From: Actinomycetospora succinea
Lineage (GTDB): Bacteria > Actinomycetota > Actinomycetes > Mycobacteriales > Pseudonocardiaceae
Direction of reading: 5' to 3'
NCBI RefSeq assembly: GCF_004363095.1
Contig: NZ_SNYO01000004.1
Coordinates: 375,905 to 439,904 of the forward strand
Length of the DNA stretch: 64,000 nucleotides
Every line of letters starts with the position of its first letter. Within the stretch, counting starts at the first letter, position 1. The notes beneath the pieces are model-generated. The model did no database searches and was not told the DNA's origin. It saw nothing but the letters and a program-made list of their open reading frames with translations. Positions 7,562 to 16,481 of the stretch are shown piece after piece. The position numbers were made by a program, and so were the translations under genes.

Positions 7562-10500
7562 GTGAGCGCCACGGAGCGGGTGGTCGACCGGTTCGGTCGG
7601 TCGGTGCCCGCGTCGCCCGTGGTGCGCCTGCGGGTCGACCGCACGCCCGGGCGCGTGCCGTTGCACGTCGACGGTGCCGCGGTCGCGATCGGGCGCGGCG
7701 TCGACCCCCATCGCGAGGGCCTGGCCTACGCCGCGAGCCGCGCGGCGCGGCTCGGGCGGCCGGTGCGCGTCGAGATGGCGAGCCCCTGGAGCACGTGGCC
7801 GCTCGTCGTCCATCCCGACGGCGAGGTCGACGACGGCCGGGCGCCACGCGCGTCCAGCGGCTGGGAGAAGCCGGCACGGCGCCGCTCGCGACGGGCTCCG
7901 GTGCTGGCCGGCGTCGCGGAGCGGCCCCGCCGCCGCCCGATCGGGCTCCTCGCCTTCACGGCCGCGGTGGCCGCGACGCTGATGGTCGGCGCCGTGGGCA
8001 CGGGCGTCGTGACGGTGGCGGCCCCGGACGACACGGCGCCCGCCGAGTGCCGCGACGTCACCCTGTTCTCCGTCAACGGCAGCGGCGCGGGCGGCGGCGA
8101 GACCCTCGGCGCGCTCACCGACCCCCTGGTCCAGCGGGTCGGGCAGCGGCTCGCGGTCGTCGCGGTGCCCGGACCCGAGGTCGGTGCCGGCGAGCAGCAG
8201 GCCGTCACCGCGCTCACCGAGCAGGTCGGCACGCAGCTCGCCGGGTGCCCCGGCAGCCGGGTCATGCTGTTCGGCTACTCCCAGGGCGCGCAGGTCGCCG
8301 GTGACGCCGCCGCCCGCATCGGCGCTGGTCAGGAGGCCGGCGTCCCCGCCGACCGCGTCCTCGCCGTGGGCCTCTTCGGCGACCCCGCCCGCGACCCGGA
8401 CGTCCGCACGGTCCCCGACGGGGTCACCGGCCGCGGCGTCCTGCCGGTGCGCCAGGGCGGGTTCGGCTCGCTCGCGTCGCGCACCATCCAGGTCTGCGCC
8501 CCCGACGACCCCGTGTGCGCCACTGCGCCGGGCGCCACGCCGCCCGCGCTCGAGGAGGCCGTCGCCTCCCCGGCCCACGCGGGGTACGACCAGCTCGAGG
8601 TCGCCCCGAACACCCCGGCCACGCGCTGGGCGTCCGAGTCCCTCGGCCGTCTGATCACCTCGCTCCCGGCGGCGTCCACCGGACCCGCCGCGAACCCCGC
8701 CGGCGCGCCCGCGACCTCGTCGGCGGCGCCGGAGACGGCGGCGCCGGGCGGGTCGGGGTACGAGACCGCCGCGCCGGACGGCGGCACCACCACCGGCGGC
8801 GCTGCCCCGGGGACGACGGCGCCCGGGACTGCCGCGCCGGAGGCGTCGGTGCCGGGTGGGTCGGAGTACGAGACGACGGCGCCGGACGGCGGCACCGCCG
8901 GCGGCGCTGCCCCGGCGACGACGACGCCCGGGACCGCCGCGCCGGAGGCATCGGTGCCGGGTGGGTCGGAGTACGAGACGACCGCGCCGGACGCATCCGG
9001 GTACGAGACGGCCGCGCCGGGTGGCGCCGCACCGCGCACGACGGCTCCCGAAAGGTCCGCCCCGGGCGGGTCGGAGCTCCCGGGCAGCACTCAGCTACCC
9101 GGCTCGGGCACGGGCACCGGCCAGAACCCGCCGGGCGGCGAGTACCCCGACGAGCCCGGCGCCTCGACCGGGACCGGGAGCACCGGCTCGGAGGACGAAC
9201 CCGGAGCGGCGACACCACCGGGCAGCTCCGGCACCGGCGCGCCGGCGACCACGACCGCGCCCGGCTCCGGCGGCTCGACCGGGACCGGCGGCACCGGCTC
9301 CGGGTACGGGACGCGCGCGACGACACCACCGAACGGCGACGCCGACACCGAGTCGGGGTCGCAGCCACGCTCGACGACACCACCTTCCGGTGGGTCCGGA
9401 ACGGGGTCGCAGCCACGCTCGACGACGCCGCCGGAGACGGGGTCGGGGACAGGGTCGGGTTCGCAGCCACGCTCGACGACGCCGCCGGACACGGGTGCGG
9501 GTTCGCAGCCACGCTCGACGACACCGCCGGACGCGAGCTCGGGCACCGGCTCCGGCTCCCGACCCCGCTCCACGACGCCGCCGACCGGCGACTCGGACAC
9601 CGGCACCACCTGCACGCCCGGTGACACCGGGAGCGCCGGCGGCTCCGGGTCGCGGACGACGACCACAGCCCCGTCCACCGGCGGCAGCACCTACGGCATA
9701 GAGAATCCCAGCAGCCCCGCCTGCGCCGACGACACCAGCACCACGGTCCCGCGCACCAGCGCCGACGAGGACACCGGCACGAGCACCGGCACCACCTCCA
9801 CCGGCCGCGACACCGGCGCCCTCTGGGCGCTGACGTCCGGGCTCACCGGCTTCCAGGACTCCACCGGCGGCAACGTCGAGGGCGGCGGGCGAAACCCCGA
9901 GGAGGTCGAGAGCCCGAACGTGCCCGGGCGCCAGGTGGTCAAGCTCGAGGTGCCCGGGGGCGCCAAGCGCTCCGAGGTGCGCCCGGAGGAGGCCCAGAAC
10001 ATCCGCGAGGGCCAGCGCCTGTACTTCGGCTACAGCGCCTTCCTCCCCGAAGACTTCCCGGTCGACACGCGGGACTGGCAGGTCATCTGGCAGCTCCACG
10101 ACGGCGGCAGCAACACCTCGCCGCCGGTGGCGCTCGAGGTCGTCGAGGGTCGCCTCTGGCTGGCCAACGTCGGCGACCGCGTCCGCGACCTCGGCCCCGT
10201 CCGGGCCGGGCAGAACCTGGCGGTGCAGATGGACATCGCGTTCGAGATCGGCGGCGGCTCGGTCAGCGTGTACCGCGACGGCCAGCAGGTCCTGCAGGAC
10301 TTCCGCCCACCGCGCGGCACGATGATCGACTCGTTCGACTACCTGAAGACCGGCATCTACCGACACACCGACGGCCCCGCCGAGCCGGCGACGCTCTTCC
10401 TCAACGACCTCAAGATCGGTGACTCCCTCGAGTCGGTGTCCGACCTGGCCGGCGCCGGGCAGGTCAGCGCCACCGCCGAGAACACGGGAGCGCCGCGTGG

Positions 10501-10576
10501 TCTGACCGGCGGCGGCACCGACGCCTCCAACACCGGCGGCGGCATCGGGACCAGCACGCGCGTCCGGCAACGCTGA
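7562..10576 (+). CDS. Membrane-anchored cutinase / low-complexity / polysaccharide-lyase chimera
   Basis: 1004 residues. Residues 1-125 form a basic cytosolic-looking domain that I do not recognise. Residues about 127-152 are a membrane helix (GLLAFTAAVAATLMVGAVGT). About 163-365 form a cutinase (CE5-like) domain with nucleophile Ser240 in GYSQGA and paired cysteines. About 365-755 are Gly/Thr/Pro/Ser-rich spacer with several repeat types. About 757-970 resemble the heparin/alginate-lyase jelly-roll fold (LYFGYSAFLPEDF, DWQVIWQLHDGG, KTGIYRH). The protein is probably exported with an N-in topology and could act on esters and on a uronic-acid polymer. The start is GTG at 7562, after a G-rich stretch. 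The fused domain set is unusual. Confidence 0.8.
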   Translation: MSATERVVDRFGRSVPASPVVRLRVDRTPGRVPLHVDGAAVAIGRGVDPHREGLAYAASRAARLGRPVRVEMASPWSTWPLVVHPDGEVDDGRAPRASSGWEKPARRRSRRAPVLAGVAERPRRRPIGLLAFTAAVAATLMVGAVGTGVVTVAAPDDTAPAECRDVTLFSVNGSGAGGGETLGALTDPLVQRVGQRLAVVAVPGPEVGAGEQQAVTALTEQVGTQLAGCPGSRVMLFGYSQGAQVAGDAAARIGAGQEAGVPADRVLAVGLFGDPARDPDVRTVPDGVTGRGVLPVRQGGFGSLASRTIQVCAPDDPVCATAPGATPPALEEAVASPAHAGYDQLEVAPNTPATRWASESLGRLITSLPAASTGPAANPAGAPATSSAAPETAAPGGSGYETAAPDGGTTTGGAAPGTTAPGTAAPEASVPGGSEYETTAPDGGTAGGAAPATTTPGTAAPEASVPGGSEYETTAPDASGYETAAPGGAAPRTTAPERSAPGGSELPGSTQLPGSGTGTGQNPPGGEYPDEPGASTGTGSTGSEDEPGAATPPGSSGTGAPATTTAPGSGGSTGTGGTGSGYGTRATTPPNGDADTESGSQPRSTTPPSGGSGTGSQPRSTTPPETGSGTGSGSQPRSTTPPDTGAGSQPRSTTPPDASSGTGSGSRPRSTTPPTGDSDTGTTCTPGDTGSAGGSGSRTTTTAPSTGGSTYGIENPSSPACADDTSTTVPRTSADEDTGTSTGTTSTGRDTGALWALTSGLTGFQDSTGGNVEGGGRNPEEVESPNVPGRQVVKLEVPGGAKRSEVRPEEAQNIREGQRLYFGYSAFLPEDFPVDTRDWQVIWQLHDGGSNTSPPVALEVVEGRLWLANVGDRVRDLGPVRAGQNLAVQMDIAFEIGGGSVSVYRDGQQVLQDFRPPRGTMIDSFDYLKTGIYRHTDGPAEPATLFLNDLKIGDSLESVSDLAGAGQVSATAENTGAPRGLTGGGTDASNTGGGIGTSTRVRQR
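9355..9585. repeat. Five imperfect copies of a QPRSTTPP-coding repeat
   Basis: Inside the spacer of the cutinase-lyase gene, the DNA motif GCAGCCACGCTCGACGAC recurs four times almost exactly (near 9361, 9410, 9464 and 9507), with a fifth variant near 9560. They encode SQPRSTTPP or SRPRSTTPP separated by Gly/Ser/Thr linkers. An upstream block (about 8740-9015) repeats GGSxYETxAPDGGT. The repeats are probably mucin-like, flexible cell-wall spacer and may vary in copy number between strains. Confidence 0.8.
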
Positions 10577-10721
10577 CGCAGGACCTGGTCCGACGAGGAA
10601 CGTGAGCCGCCCGTGATGTCCGAAACCGTCCTCCCGAGCCGTCCGGGGTGTGCCCGACCGCCCTCATGGGCATCAGACCCTGGTCACACGGCGCGCCGAT
10701 CTCGAGGAGTGGGACCGACAC

Positions 10722-12383
10722 ATGAGGGCGAGCGACCTGTTCCTGCGGTGTCTCGAGGCGGAAGGCGTCCAGTACGTCTTCGGGGTCCCGGGTGAGGAGA
10801 ACGCCGACCTCCTCATGTCGATGCGCGAGTCGTCGGTGCGCTTCGTCCCCACCCACCACGAGGCGGGCGCGGCGTTCATGGCCGACGTCTACGGGCGGCT
10901 CACCGGCACGCCGGGCGTGTGCCTGTCGACGCTCGGGCCGGGCGCGGCGAACCTCGTCACCGGCGTCGCCAACGCGAACATGGACAACTCCCCGGTCGTG
11001 GCGATCACCGGGCAGGGCGCGACGACGCGCCTGCACAAGGAGTCGCACCAGGCGATGAACGTGGTCAACATGTTCTCGCCGATCACGAAGTGGACGACCT
11101 CGCTGCGCGACGAGTCGACGATCCCCGAGGTCCTGCGCAAGGCGTTCAAGCTGGCCGTGGCGGAGAAGCCGGGCGCGACGCACGTCGAGCTGCCCGAGGA
11201 CATCGCCAAGCACGAGGTCGAGGCCGCGCCGATCGTGCCGCCGGAGAAGGTGCGCCGCCCGGTCCCCGACGAGAAGTCCATCGAGGCGGCCCTCGACCTC
11301 ATCGCCCGCGCCGAGCGCCCGGTCCTGCTCGTGGGCCAGGGCTGCGTGCGCACGCGCGTCAGCCGCCAGCTGCAGCGCTTCGTCGAGTCCACCGGCATCT
11401 ACGCCGGCATGACGTTCATGGGCAAGGGCGCGCTGTCCGACCGCCACGAGCGCAGCCTCTACGCCGTGGGCCTGGGCTCGCGCGACTACGTCACCGAGGT
11501 CTTCGAGGCCGCCGACCTCGTCATCGCCGTCGGCTACGACATGGTCGAGTGGCCGCCCGCGCGCTGGAACATCGGCCGCACCAAGCGCCTGCTGCACATC
11601 GACTTCGACCCGGCCGAGGTCGACGACGCCTACCGGCCCACCGTCGAGATCGTCGGCGACGTCGCGGCCGCCCTCTGGGCGATCAACGAGGGCCTCACCG
11701 AGGAGCACCACTACGAGGACGTCCACCTGCACCACCGGGTGCGCGAGTCGCTCACCGAGGAGATCACCGAGGCGGGCGCGTCGGCGGAGTCCGAGACCGG
11801 CGACTTCCCGATGAAGCCGCAGCGCATCCTCGCCGAGCTGCGCGCCGAGATGGACGACGAGGACATCCTCATCAGCGACGTCGGGGCCCACAAGATGTGG
11901 GTCGCGCGCCACTACCCGACGTACTCGCCGAACTCCTGCATCATCTCCAACGGCTTCTGCTCGATGGGGATCGCCGTCCCCGGCGGCGTCTCCGCCGCGC
12001 TGGTGGAGCCCGAGCGCCGCGTCGTGGCGCTCTCCGGCGACGGCGGCTTCATGATGAACATGGCCGAGCTCGCCACCGCCACGCGCCTGGGCGTCGCCCC
12101 GGTGAACGTGGTCTGGGAGGACAACGACTACGGCCTCATCTCCTGGAAGCAGGAGGTCGAGTTCGGGCACCACTTCGGCACCGAGTTCACGACGCCCGAC
12201 CTGGTCGCGGTGTCCCAGGGCCTCGGCTGCCACGCCCGGCGCATCGAGTCGGCCGACGAGTTCCGCCCCGCCCTCAAGGAGGCGTTCGACCGGCGCGACA
12301 AGCCCTCGGTCATCGTGGTGCCCGTCGACTACCGCGAGAACGTCAAGCTGACGAAGCGTCTGGGGCAGCTGATCGCCCGATGA
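10722..12383 (+). CDS. Acetolactate synthase-like ThDP-dependent enzyme
   Basis: A 553-residue thiamine-diphosphate enzyme of the POX/AHAS family. The N-terminal PYR domain carries the catalytic glutamate in THHEAGAAFMAD. The C-terminal PP domain has the ThDP motif SGDGGFMMNMAEL...VWEDNDYG, as in catabolic acetolactate synthases (AlsS type). It would condense two pyruvates, or act on a related 2-oxoacid. No small regulatory subunit is next to it, which argues against the biosynthetic IlvB/IlvN enzyme. The ATG at 10722 follows GAGGAG. The upstream 145-base gap shows no gene. A hairpin follows the stop. Confidence 0.85.
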   Translation: MRASDLFLRCLEAEGVQYVFGVPGEENADLLMSMRESSVRFVPTHHEAGAAFMADVYGRLTGTPGVCLSTLGPGAANLVTGVANANMDNSPVVAITGQGATTRLHKESHQAMNVVNMFSPITKWTTSLRDESTIPEVLRKAFKLAVAEKPGATHVELPEDIAKHEVEAAPIVPPEKVRRPVPDEKSIEAALDLIARAERPVLLVGQGCVRTRVSRQLQRFVESTGIYAGMTFMGKGALSDRHERSLYAVGLGSRDYVTEVFEAADLVIAVGYDMVEWPPARWNIGRTKRLLHIDFDPAEVDDAYRPTVEIVGDVAAALWAINEGLTEEHHYEDVHLHHRVRESLTEEITEAGASAESETGDFPMKPQRILAELRAEMDDEDILISDVGAHKMWVARHYPTYSPNSCIISNGFCSMGIAVPGGVSAALVEPERRVVALSGDGGFMMNMAELATATRLGVAPVNVVWEDNDYGLISWKQEVEFGHHFGTEFTTPDLVAVSQGLGCHARRIESADEFRPALKEAFDRRDKPSVIVVPVDYRENVKLTKRLGQLIAR

Positions 12384-12388
12384 GCGCA

Positions 12389-12409
12389 GCGGGGTGTGAC
12401 GCACCCCGC
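12389..12409. terminator. 8-bp GC-rich hairpin after the ThDP enzyme gene
   Basis: GCGGGGTG and CACCCCGC pair around a 5-base loop, six bases after the stop codon. There is no T-run. It is a likely terminator separating this gene from the GAF-ANTAR gene. Confidence 0.55.
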
Positions 12410-12504
12410 GATCCCCTGCTCGACGCGGCCCTGCACGTAACGCACCTCGGCGGGTCACGGATAATCCCTCGCGGGTCCTGTCCCTGACGCGAAGGTGCAC
12501 CACG

Positions 12505-13260
12505 ATGACCGTCGGCAGCACGTCGGAGAGCGGCGAGATCGACGGCGGGGTCGCCGACGCCTTCGTCGCCCTCGCCGATGCGCTGTTCAGCGTGCCCCAG
12601 GAGCGCGGGGTGGTGGGGGTCGTCGAGCGCGTCATCGAGGCCGCCCGCGCGATCGTGCCGGGTGCCGACGTCGTCTCCGTCGTGCTGCGCAACCCCGACG
12701 GCCGCCTCGACACGGTGGCCGCGAGCCACCCCGTCGCGCAGAAGGCCGACGCCCTGCAGGACGAGGTGGGCGACGGCCCGAGCCACACCGCCATGCACCG
12801 CACCGGCGTCGGGGCGGCCATGGACCGCCTCACCGGCCCGGACACGACGTGGCCGACGTTCGGCGCCCGCGCCGCCGCGGACCTCGAGCTCGGCGCGGTG
12901 CTCGCCACCGGCATGTTCCCGGGCGGCGAGCCGCCCCGCTTCGGCGCCCTGAACTTCTACTCGTGGTCGTCCGACGGGCTCGACGCCGTCGACCGCGACC
13001 TCGCGCTCGTCCTCGCCGCCCACGCCGCGACGGCGATCAACGCGGTCCAGGCGACCACGGCGTCCGAGCTGCGTGAGTCGCAGCTGCTCGACGCGCTGCG
13101 GAGCCGCGACGTCATCGGCCAGGCCAAGGGTGTGCTCATGGAGCGCCGTGGCCTGACCGCCGACGAGGCGTTCGACGTCCTGCGGCGGACCTCGCAGGAC
13201 CTCAACGTCAAGCTCCGCGACGTGGCCGTGACGCTGGTGACCCGCCGCGAGGAGCTCTAG
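12505..13260 (+). CDS. GAF-ANTAR domain RNA-binding regulator
   Basis: 251 residues: a GAF sensor domain (about 40-175) followed by an ANTAR domain (about 190-250) with the signature DVIGQAKGVLMERRGLTADEAFDVLRRTSQDLNVKLRDVA. ANTAR proteins bind paired hairpins in nascent RNA and prevent premature termination. The GAF domain probably gates this by binding a ligand. A closely similar protein is encoded at 41971-42825, so they are paralogues. The 120-base upstream gap contains an AT-richer GGATAATCC that could be a -10 region. The stop TAG shares a CTAG with the convergent P450 gene. Confidence 0.93.
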   Translation: MTVGSTSESGEIDGGVADAFVALADALFSVPQERGVVGVVERVIEAARAIVPGADVVSVVLRNPDGRLDTVAASHPVAQKADALQDEVGDGPSHTAMHRTGVGAAMDRLTGPDTTWPTFGARAAADLELGAVLATGMFPGGEPPRFGALNFYSWSSDGLDAVDRDLALVLAAHAATAINAVQATTASELRESQLLDALRSRDVIGQAKGVLMERRGLTADEAFDVLRRTSQDLNVKLRDVAVTLVTRREEL

Positions 13261-14504
13261 CCGGACACCCGCACCGGGAGCGTGTCCAGCCCGCCGGTGA
13301 GGCGCTCGGTGTGCAGGGTCAGCGAGGCGGGGTCGACCGCGAGCGCCAGGTCCGGCAGCCGCGTGAACAGCGTCGTCAGGCCGATCCGCAGCTCGGTGCG
13401 GGCGAGGCTCGCCCCGATGCAGAAGTGCGGCCCGTGGCCGAAGGACAGGTGCGGGTTCGGGGTGCGGTCGGGGTCGAACGCGCCGGCCGCGTCGAAGGCG
13501 CCCTCGTCGCGGTTGGCCGCGCTGGTGACGATGACGACGCCGTCGCCGCGGGCGATGGTGACCTCCTCGGCGCCCTCCCCGACGACGACGTCCTCGTGCG
13601 CGTACCGCAGCAGGCCCATCCCGCCGGGCTCGGCGAGGCGCAGGACCTCCTCGACGACCGCGTCGACCGAGCCCGCCGGGTCGGCGACGAGCCGGTCGCG
13701 CACCTCCGGGTTGACCAGGAGCAGCACGACGCCCAGCGAGAGCCGGTTGACCGTCGTCTCGTGGCCGGCGAACAGCAGGCCGACCGTCAGCTCCGCGAGC
13801 CGCGCGTCGGTGAGGCGCGGGTCGTGCTCCTGGGCGGCGACGAGGTCGGAGATGACGTCCTCGCCGGGCTCGGCGCGCTTGGCCTCGGCGAGACCGGCGG
13901 TGTAGCGCTCGAACTCCTCGCGCGCGACGGCCGGGTCGTCGCCGGTCAGCGTGGCCATGCGCTCGGAGAGGTCCTTGAAGTAGACGCGGTCCTCCACCGG
14001 CACCCCGAGCAGCTCGCAGATCACGAAGATCGGCAGCGGCACGGAGAACCCGGCGTGCAGGTCGACGACACCGTGCTCGTCGGGGGAGAGGCCGTCGACC
14101 AGGCCCTCGGCGAGCTCGGCGACCCGGTCGTGCAGGCGGCGCATCCGCTTCGCCGAGAAGGCGGGCGTGAGCAGGCGCCGCATGCTCGAGTGGTCGGCGT
14201 CCTCGTGCTCGTGGTCGCCGCTCGGCCCGGCCATCACGCCGGCGTCCGAGACCCGCGCGGCCTCCTCCGGCTTCGGGTGGGAGCGGCCGAGGCGGCGGTC
14301 GGCGAAGAGCGCCTTGGCCTCCTCGTAGCGCGTCACCAGCCACACCACGTCACCGGCGGGGGTCCGCACGCGGGTGATCGGCCCGGCCGCGCGCAGGCGG
14401 TCGTAGAGCGGGGAGATCGCCAGCACGCCCTCGCGCGGGAACGGCAGCTGCGGCAGGTCCGGGGCGTCGTCGTGCGCGGTCGAGCTCGTGATGGTGGTGG
14501 TCAC
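13257..14504 (-). CDS. Cytochrome P450
   Basis: A complete 415-residue bacterial class I P450. The heme loop FGHGPHFCIG places the thiolate at Cys362; the I-helix has AGHETT, and the K-helix ExxR is in EEVLR. Partner ferredoxin and reductase are not adjacent. It begins with a GTG at 14504 that overlaps the TGA of the PadR gene by 4 bases, so the regulator and enzyme are co-transcribed and coupled. The substrate is not predictable; soluble actinobacterial P450s of this type hydroxylate small hydrophobic compounds. Confidence 0.96.
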   Translation of the reverse strand: MTTTITSSTAHDDAPDLPQLPFPREGVLAISPLYDRLRAAGPITRVRTPAGDVVWLVTRYEEAKALFADRRLGRSHPKPEEAARVSDAGVMAGPSGDHEHEDADHSSMRRLLTPAFSAKRMRRLHDRVAELAEGLVDGLSPDEHGVVDLHAGFSVPLPIFVICELLGVPVEDRVYFKDLSERMATLTGDDPAVAREEFERYTAGLAEAKRAEPGEDVISDLVAAQEHDPRLTDARLAELTVGLLFAGHETTVNRLSLGVVLLLVNPEVRDRLVADPAGSVDAVVEEVLRLAEPGGMGLLRYAHEDVVVGEGAEEVTIARGDGVVIVTSAANRDEGAFDAAGAFDPDRTPNPHLSFGHGPHFCIGASLARTELRIGLTTLFTRLPDLALAVDPASLTLHTERLTGGLDTLPVRVSG

Positions 14505-15085
14505 GTCGTCTCCTCGCTCGGGCCTTCGGTGGTGGGGCTGTCGATGGGGCTGTCGGTGGGGTCGTCGGTGCGCGCGGCGAGCCGGTCGAGCCAGCCCTGC
14601 TCCTCGCGGATGCGCCGCAGGACCTCGTCGAGGACGAGGGCGGCCCAGGGGTCGTGGGGTGCCTCGGGAGTGCTGGGCGCGGCCGCCTCGGCCAGCCCCG
14701 CGAGCCGCGTGCGCCGCTCCGCGAGCACCCGGCCGCGGGCCGCGAGGACGCCGCGGCGCTCGTCGGGCGAGAGCCGCCCGAAACCGGCGAGGCGGGCCAG
14801 GAACTCGGCCTCGTCGCCCGCGAGCTCCTCGGGGAGGTCGGCCAGCTGGTCGTGGAGCAGCTCGCGGCCGACGTCGGTGAGCGTGTAGACGTGCCGTGGC
14901 GGGCGGCCCTCCTGCGGCTCGAGCGTGCGGGTGACCGCGCCGGCCTCCCCGAAGCGCCGCAGCGCCGGGTAGAGCGAGTTGTTGTGCAGCTTGATGCCCG
15001 TGGCCGCCTCGACGCGCCGCCGCAGCTCGTAGCCGTGCGACGGCTGCCGGGCGAGCTGGCTCAGCAGAAGCACGTCCACCCACAC
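14501..15085 (-). CDS. PadR family transcriptional regulator
   Basis: A 194-residue protein. The N-terminal winged helix of PadR type (residues 1-85) includes SHGYELRRRVEAATG and NNSLYPALRRFGEAG, with wing EGRPPRHVYTLTDVG. It is followed by a helical dimerisation region and a Thr/Asp/Pro-rich tail. The start is GTG at 15085. A perfect 7-bp-arm palindrome sits 2-18 bases upstream of that start, between it and the divergent SDR gene, and is the obvious operator candidate. Co-transcribed with the P450, it probably represses both arms until an aromatic-like ligand binds; this is inference from family behaviour. Confidence 0.92.
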   Translation of the reverse strand: MWVDVLLLSQLARQPSHGYELRRRVEAATGIKLHNNSLYPALRRFGEAGAVTRTLEPQEGRPPRHVYTLTDVGRELLHDQLADLPEELAGDEAEFLARLAGFGRLSPDERRGVLAARGRVLAERRTRLAGLAEAAAPSTPEAPHDPWAALVLDEVLRRIREEQGWLDRLAARTDDPTDSPIDSPTTEGPSEETT

Positions 15086-15086
15086 A

Positions 15087-15103
15087 TAGGTCAGCGTGAC
15101 CTA
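15087..15103. promoter_or_regulatory. Palindromic operator candidate for PadR
   Basis: TAGGTCAGCGTGACCTA is a perfect inverted repeat (7-bp arms, 3-base centre), 2 bases from the padR start and 100 bases before the divergent SDR start. The next bases include a second small palindrome, ACACGTGT (15107-15114). The position fits autoregulation and control of both divergent units. Confidence 0.6.
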
Positions 15104-15202
15104 GGTACACGTGTCTCGCCACCCGAGGTGACCTTCTCGACACCACGGGTGACGACGAGGCGCGTGGGTAGCCGGACGTGTCCAGACATCTGAGGAGGTC
15201 AC

Positions 15203-15976
15203 GTGGCCGAGGGTCGCTCGCAGGGCAAGGTCGTGATCGTCACCGGCGGCGGGTCGGGCATCGGCGCCGCCACCGCCCACCGGTTCGGCGCCGAGGGCGC
15301 CACCGTCGTGATCACGGGACGCACGCAGGAGAAGCTCGACAAGGTCGTCGCCGACGCGCCCGCGGGCGCCACGCTGATCGCCCGCGTCGCCGACACGTCG
15401 GACGAGCAGGCGGTGTCACAGCTGGTCACCGAGGTGGTCGACGAGCACGGCCGGCTCGACACGCTGGTCAACAACGCCGCGGTCGCCGAGCCGGGCACCG
15501 TCGAGGACCTCGACGCCGACGCGTGGCGCCGCGTCATGGCGACCGACGTCGACGGCGTCTTCTTCGCCTCGCGAGCGGCCATGCCCGCCCTGCGCGAGGC
15601 CGGCGGCAGCATCGTCAACGTCGGTTCGGTCTCCGGGCTCGGCGGCGACTGGTCGATGGCGGCCTACAACGCCGCGAAGGGCGCGGTCACCAACCTGACC
15701 AACGCCATGGCGCTCGACCACGGCGGCGAGGGTGTGCGCGTCAACGCCGTGCACCCGAGCCTCACCGTCACCGAGATGTCGGAGGGCCCGCGCTCGGACG
15801 ACGACACCATGGCCTCGTTCCGCCAGCGCATCCCGATGGGGCGGCCGGCCGAGCCCGCCGAGGTCGCCGACGTCATCGCGTTCCTCGCGAGCCACGACGC
15901 GCGCTTCGTCAACGGCGCGCACATCCCCGTCGACGGGGGTCTCGGCGCCTCGAACGGTCAGCCGAACATGAGCTGA
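15203..15976 (+). CDS. SDR family NAD(P)-dependent oxidoreductase
   Basis: A classical short-chain dehydrogenase of 257 residues. It has the cofactor motif TGGGSGIG (about residues 14-21), NNAA, the catalytic serine in GSVSG, and YNAAK with the Tyr-Lys pair. The C-terminal VDGG segment is typical. GTG at 15203 follows a strong TGAGGAGG site. It is divergent from padR-P450 across the palindrome, so it may act on the P450 product. The substrate is unknown. Confidence 0.93.
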   Translation: MAEGRSQGKVVIVTGGGSGIGAATAHRFGAEGATVVITGRTQEKLDKVVADAPAGATLIARVADTSDEQAVSQLVTEVVDEHGRLDTLVNNAAVAEPGTVEDLDADAWRRVMATDVDGVFFASRAAMPALREAGGSIVNVGSVSGLGGDWSMAAYNAAKGAVTNLTNAMALDHGGEGVRVNAVHPSLTVTEMSEGPRSDDDTMASFRQRIPMGRPAEPAEVADVIAFLASHDARFVNGAHIPVDGGLGASNGQPNMS

Positions 15977-15986
15977 CCAGGGGCGA

Positions 15987-16394
15987 TCAGGCGTCGAGCA
16001 GGGTGCGCCAGACGCGTCCGGCGCCGCGGCCCTGGAGCACCGTGTGCACGGTGACCCCGGAGCTGCGCTCGACGCCCGGCTCGGAGCGCGAGGCGTCGAG
16101 CAGGCGCGTCGCCGGGAACGCGGCCCCCTTCGGGCGGGTCAGCGTGACCCGGTGGCGGCGCCCGCCGACGGTGATCCGCAGCCCGCTCGCCCCGTGGTAC
16201 CAGGGGAAGGCCAGGCGCTCGACCGCCCCGAGCGGCGCGTCGAACACGACGCCCGCGCTGGTCGTCAGCCGCAGCCGCCCCGCGTAGAGGCTGAGCACGC
16301 CGGGCTCGTTGGTGAGACCCCGCAGCAGCCAGGCCGGCGTCGCGTAGGACGGCGCGAGATGGGTGGGGCTGGCGGGCGTCAAGCGGGTGGTCAC
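15987..16394 (-). CDS. Hypothetical protein with a GRAM/PH-like fold region
   Basis: A 135-residue cytosolic protein that I cannot assign to a named family. The central part (about 35-90) alternates short beta strands (LSLYAGRLRLTT, GVVFDAPLGAVERLAFPWY, GLRITVGGRRHRVTLTR), a pattern seen in PH/GRAM-like domains that bind lipids or proteins. The C-terminus has basic and Ser/Val-rich stretches. The start is GTG at 16394. It ends 10 bases from the convergent SDR gene. Confidence 0.65.
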   Translation of the reverse strand: MTTRLTPASPTHLAPSYATPAWLLRGLTNEPGVLSLYAGRLRLTTSAGVVFDAPLGAVERLAFPWYHGASGLRITVGGRRHRVTLTRPKGAAFPATRLLDASRSEPGVERSSGVTVHTVLQGRGAGRVWRTLLDA

Positions 16395-16481
16395 GGCGAC
16401 CTCGGGGGCAGGGCAGGGCTGGTGACCCGATTCACTGTAGGTGAAGCGGCAACCCCTCCGCTGGTACGGATGGGTGATTCG

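Noticed and set aside
10613..10795. 60-codon ORF overlapping the ThDP gene start
   Set aside because: It runs in another frame through the ribosome site and first codons of a clear enzyme, and its translation is Arg/Pro-rich noise.
12343..14343. 666-codon reverse-strand ORF spanning the GAF-ANTAR and P450 genes
   Set aside because: It crosses two supported genes in a different frame and its translation has no domain; it is a shadow frame.
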